64,000 nucleotides of DNA from Sulfurovum sp. TSL6 (GTDB lineage Bacteria > Campylobacterota > Campylobacteria > Campylobacterales > Sulfurovaceae): positions 434,001-498,000 of the forward strand of contig NZ_BPFJ01000001.1 in NCBI RefSeq assembly GCF_019972115.1, read 5' to 3'. Shown here one piece after another: positions 61,367-64,000 of the stretch (its first letter is position 1; every line of letters starts with the position of its first letter). The notes under the pieces are model-generated. The model saw only the letters and a program-made list of their open reading frames with translations, was not told the DNA's origin and ran no database searches. The translations under genes were made by a program, and so were the position numbers.

Positions 61367-63238
61367 ATGAAGAAACAAAAATTCTATGGTTTTTTACGAA
61401 AACAGATTTTACTGGTGATAGGATTTTCTTTTATACCTGGTTTAGCATACCTTGGACTAGGTTGGATGAATGATACTATGATGCCGGCTTTGATCTTGAA
61501 TAGCTTAGTCATAGTGGTATCATTATGGGGGTGGAAACTTTATAGAGACTTTGAATTTGAAGAGATGGATAAAGAAGAGTTAAAACATTGGTATCGAAAA
61601 CTCACATTCTTTTTTTATATCATCTTTGGCTTATGGACCCTTGCCTTTCTTGTATATTCCCAAGAAGTAGAGAATAAACTTCATTATATTGCCATTTGTA
61701 CGCAAATCAGTATTTCAATCGTAGCATCTATCTTGCTCTTTTCAGATAGAAAACTTTTTTTCCCCGTTTTATTGATCCTGATTTCACCATTGATAGTATA
61801 TTCTCTCATGATAGGGGAACTCTATGGTGATGGTCTGGCTATATTTTCTCTCATTTTCCTGGGAGTACTGATCTACGCATCAGATAACAGTTATAATCTG
61901 ATCCAAAAAACATATTATCAGGCACAACATGATGCATTGACAGGTTTATATAACAGTCGTTATTTGATCAATTATATGGATTATATGATCAAGAGAACAC
62001 GTTCTTCTGAAAAATGTGCCTATTTATTGCTTATTGATCTTGATCATTTTAAAACGATCAATGACTCGCTTGGTCATGAGCTAGGAGATAAAGTGCTTCA
62101 AGAAGTTGCAAAACGTATTAGAGACTACTGTGAAGATACACATACCATTGCCCGTCTTGGAGGAGATGAATTTGCCATCATCAGTGATCAATTTTATGAG
62201 GATGGAAATTGTCAAGAAAGCGCCTACACTTTTTCTGTGGAATTGTTACGGATACTGAAGGAAACGTATGTGGTTGATCGTCATCATCTCTATATCAGTG
62301 CAAGTATCGGTGTGAATAGTATAGGCAATGCATTCACAGAAGCCGGACAATTCATTAAAGAAGCAGATATTGCAATGTATCAGGCAAAAGCACAGGGCCG
62401 TGATGGGATTATTCTATTCAATGATGAATTGGCAAAAGAGGTTGAGTATAGGCTGGAAATAGAACGCAAACTCTATTTTGCTTTGGAAAATAATGAAATT
62501 GAATTGTGCTACCAGCCACAGTTTAACAGGGCGCAGAAGATCATTGGCTGTGAAGTGCTTGTTCGGTGGAACAGTCCGGAGCTTGGACTTGTATCACCGT
62601 TTGAATTTGTTTCGATCTCGGAAAAAACAGGGTTGATCATTGAATTGGGAAATTATATTATTGAAGAGGCTTTTAAAACACTTCAGGCATGGGAGATAAA
62701 GGGCTTAGATTTAAAACAGTTTTCGATCAATATCAGTGTAAGACAATTTTTTCATAGTACTTTTTTAGATGAAGTGAAACGATTAGCTGAAAAGTATCTC
62801 TATGAAGAGACAAGAAAAAAAATAATTTTTGAAGTGACAGAAACGATTCTGATTGAAGATATATATAGAATTACTTTAATCATCAATAAGCTTAAGTGTT
62901 TGGATTTCTCATTTTCCATGGATGACTTCGGAACAGGATACTCATCACTCAGTGCGCTACGTGAAATGCCTATAGAAGAGTTAAAAATAGACCGTTCGTT
63001 TGTGATTCATTTAGGTGAGCGTAAATCTGATGAATTGATGATCACCACGATTCTTTCTCTGGCAAAAATATATAATCTGAAAACTGTAGCGGAAGGTATA
63101 GAGACTAAAGAACAATTTATTTTTTTATTGGAAAATGGCTGTGATATGTTTCAAGGATATTATTTCTCAAAACCATTATCAAAAGATGATTTTGAACTTT
63201 TTTATAAAGAAAGCTTCACTAAACAATTAAGTATATAA
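61367..63238 (+). CDS. membrane GGDEF-EAL protein
   Basis: The 623-residue protein starts with six hydrophobic helices (about 1-180), then a GGDEF domain with RLGGDEFAI and the upstream DLDHFKTINDSLGHELGDKVL, then an EAL domain. In the EAL domain the usual EALLRW reads EVLVRW; the metal-binding Glu is kept, as are FSINISVRQF and DDFGTGYSSL and ELKIDRSFV. Both c-di-GMP synthesis and breakdown are therefore possible. It is monocistronic and divergent from the MFS gene. A 7TM-like N-terminus suggests sensing at the membrane. Confidence 0.93.
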   Translation: MKKQKFYGFLRKQILLVIGFSFIPGLAYLGLGWMNDTMMPALILNSLVIVVSLWGWKLYRDFEFEEMDKEELKHWYRKLTFFFYIIFGLWTLAFLVYSQEVENKLHYIAICTQISISIVASILLFSDRKLFFPVLLILISPLIVYSLMIGELYGDGLAIFSLIFLGVLIYASDNSYNLIQKTYYQAQHDALTGLYNSRYLINYMDYMIKRTRSSEKCAYLLLIDLDHFKTINDSLGHELGDKVLQEVAKRIRDYCEDTHTIARLGGDEFAIISDQFYEDGNCQESAYTFSVELLRILKETYVVDRHHLYISASIGVNSIGNAFTEAGQFIKEADIAMYQAKAQGRDGIILFNDELAKEVEYRLEIERKLYFALENNEIELCYQPQFNRAQKIIGCEVLVRWNSPELGLVSPFEFVSISEKTGLIIELGNYIIEEAFKTLQAWEIKGLDLKQFSINISVRQFFHSTFLDEVKRLAEKYLYEETRKKIIFEVTETILIEDIYRITLIINKLKCLDFSFSMDDFGTGYSSLSALREMPIEELKIDRSFVIHLGERKSDELMITTILSLAKIYNLKTVAEGIETKEQFIFLLENGCDMFQGYYFSKPLSKDDFELFYKESFTKQLSI

Positions 63239-63246
63239 AAAATTTA

Positions 63247-63275
63247 TTGACATTTATAATATCCTGTGATATGAT
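63247..63275 (+). promoter_or_regulatory. sigma70-type promoter of the radical SAM gene
   Basis: TTGACA (63247-63252), a 17-bp spacer and TATGAT (63270-63275). Downstream, arms TGAGTCA (63286-63292) and TGACTCA (63306-63312) form a hairpin just ahead of AAAGGAG (63315-63321), and could modulate translation. Confidence 0.75.
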
Positions 63276-63326
63276 TGAGTATAGTTGAGTCAACTGTGAT
63301 GAGGCTGACTCATTAAAGGAGTCAAC

Positions 63327-64000
63327 ATGACATCTAACAAAGATATGAAATATTATACAAGAGAAGAGGGTAAAGACAGGATCATATGTCTGCTCTGTCG
63401 CCACTCCTGCAAACTCAAAGAGGGGCAGGTAGGTTTCTGCGGTATCAACAAAAATGTAGAAGGAGAGCTTAAAACACTTGTCTATGGCCATCCTGTCGCA
63501 GTACATGTGGATCCTGTAGAGAAAAAACCGCTGAATCATGTAATGCCTGGAACTACAGCACTTTCCTTTGGGACAGTAGGATGTAATTTTAAATGTCCAT
63601 TTTGTCAAAATTGGGATATATCTCAAGAGAAAGAAGTGAATGAAGATATAAATGTCAGCCCTGAAGAGATGGTGGAACTGGCACTTTCACATGGTGCTGA
63701 ATCCATCGCCTATACCTATAATGAACCCACTATCTTCTACCCCTATGCCAAAGACATTGGGGTTATTGCTAAAGAAAAAGGGCTCAAAAACCTTTTTGTC
63801 AGCAATGGATTTGAAACACCAGAGGTCATTGAGGATATGGCAAGTTGGGTCGATGCAGCAAATATCGATCTAAAAAGCTGGGATGCTGCCTATTATAAAA
63901 AGGTACTCAAAGGTGGACTTGATGAGGTAAAGGACACTCTTAAAAGAATGATAGCTGCAGGTATTTGGGTTGAAGTGACAACACTGATTATCCATGGCGA
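63327..64000 (+). CDS. AmmeMemoRadiSam-type radical SAM enzyme (5' part)
   Basis: The gene runs off the window after about 224 codons. It starts at an ATG behind AAAGGAG. The N-terminus has a Cys cluster CLLCRHSC (21-28) and C38, followed by the radical SAM motif CNFKCPFC (C86, C90, C93), then YTYNEPTIFYPYAKDI and NIDLKSWD. This matches the radical SAM member of the AmmeMemoRadiSam system (pyruvate formate-lyase-activase-like), whose substrate is not established. Partner Memo or AMMECR1 genes would be expected just beyond the window. Confidence 0.9.
   Translation, partial: MTSNKDMKYYTREEGKDRIICLLCRHSCKLKEGQVGFCGINKNVEGELKTLVYGHPVAVHVDPVEKKPLNHVMPGTTALSFGTVGCNFKCPFCQNWDISQEKEVNEDINVSPEEMVELALSHGAESIAYTYNEPTIFYPYAKDIGVIAKEKGLKNLFVSNGFETPEVIEDMASWVDAANIDLKSWDAAYYKKVLKGGLDEVKDTLKRMIAAGIWVEVTTLIIHG

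Noticed and set aside
63247-63275. Regulon-type motif at the radical SAM gene because of its TTGACA
   Set aside because: Nothing like CTACGAA follows at 8 bp; TTGACA with 17 bp to TATGAT is an ordinary sigma70 promoter.
1-64000. CRISPR arrays, insertion sequences, prophage, tRNA and rRNA genes
   Set aside because: I looked for regularly spaced repeats, transposase or integrase proteins, cloverleaf-like sequences and rRNA cores, and found none I could support.

Overview
The window reads as a low-GC chromosome of a Campylobacterota (epsilonproteobacterial) chemolithotroph of the Sulfurovum/Sulfurimonas type. This is inferred from protein character and gene content (single-chain pyruvate:ferredoxin oxidoreductase, Sox-like proteins, Campylobacterota-style MurA, RsmD and ProB), not from a database search. 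I see no rRNA, tRNA, CRISPR array, prophage or insertion sequence.

Layout. 0-11.7 kb is housekeeping: murA, a UvrD-type helicase, a NYN/LOTUS protein, rsmD, an NlpC/P60-type hydrolase, a DUF2062 protein, prs, lepA and two small genes. 11.7-21.4 kb holds an operon mixing thiamine genes (thiD, thiE, a THI5/NMT1-like protein) with a DUF523-DUF1722 protein, an outer membrane barrel, DNA photolyase and pdxH, then a phosphatase, an SDR-DUF2867 protein, a lipocalin and a CbiX-like chelatase. 21.4-23.5 kb is an AT-rich accessory patch with palindromes, a repeated leader, a small orphan gene with cassette-like ends, a SoxZ-SoxY-like fusion and a 47-residue exported peptide. 23.5-29.6 kb is a YhiI-RbbA-YhhJ-type export operon with a patatin-like lipoprotein.

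29.8-45.9 kb is a large stress island: flavin reductase-like protein, twin small paralogs, trpB, SDR/NTF2/HNH/MFS/ICMT genes, lipocalin, FAD amine oxidase, DUF1365, cyclopropane fatty acid synthase, DUF3833, glutathione peroxidase, an epimerase, ferrochelatase, a CrtI-like oxidoreductase and a LytS/LytTR two-component pair. Much of this set is known from light or singlet-oxygen responses of other proteobacteria. 46-52.7 kb has proB, membrane proteins, a DHOD-like protein and nifJ. 52.8-55 kb is a second accessory patch: an ABC-2 permease remnant, a degenerate kinase/receiver protein and a lone integron-type cassette with an attC-like site. 55-61.2 kb encodes a LolCDE/MacB-like export system with a LolA-like protein and an outer membrane barrel, then an MFS exporter. 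The window closes with a GGDEF-EAL protein and the start of an AmmeMemoRadiSam radical SAM gene.

The main discovery candidate is a promoter architecture found eight times between 11.7 and 41.8 kb: a 9-mer close to GAATTGACA, exactly 8 bp, a 7-mer close to CTACGAA, then 16-17 bp to a -10 box. It precedes every transcription unit of the photolyase/CFA/ferrochelatase gene set where I would expect a promoter, apart from the TIGR01777 epimerase gene, and it appears to define a regulon with an unidentified activator. The second is the pair of accessory patches sharing a 64-bp leader and related palindromes. The shared leader stops at GTTA, an integron-like core, at both loci, and one locus carries a good attC candidate.
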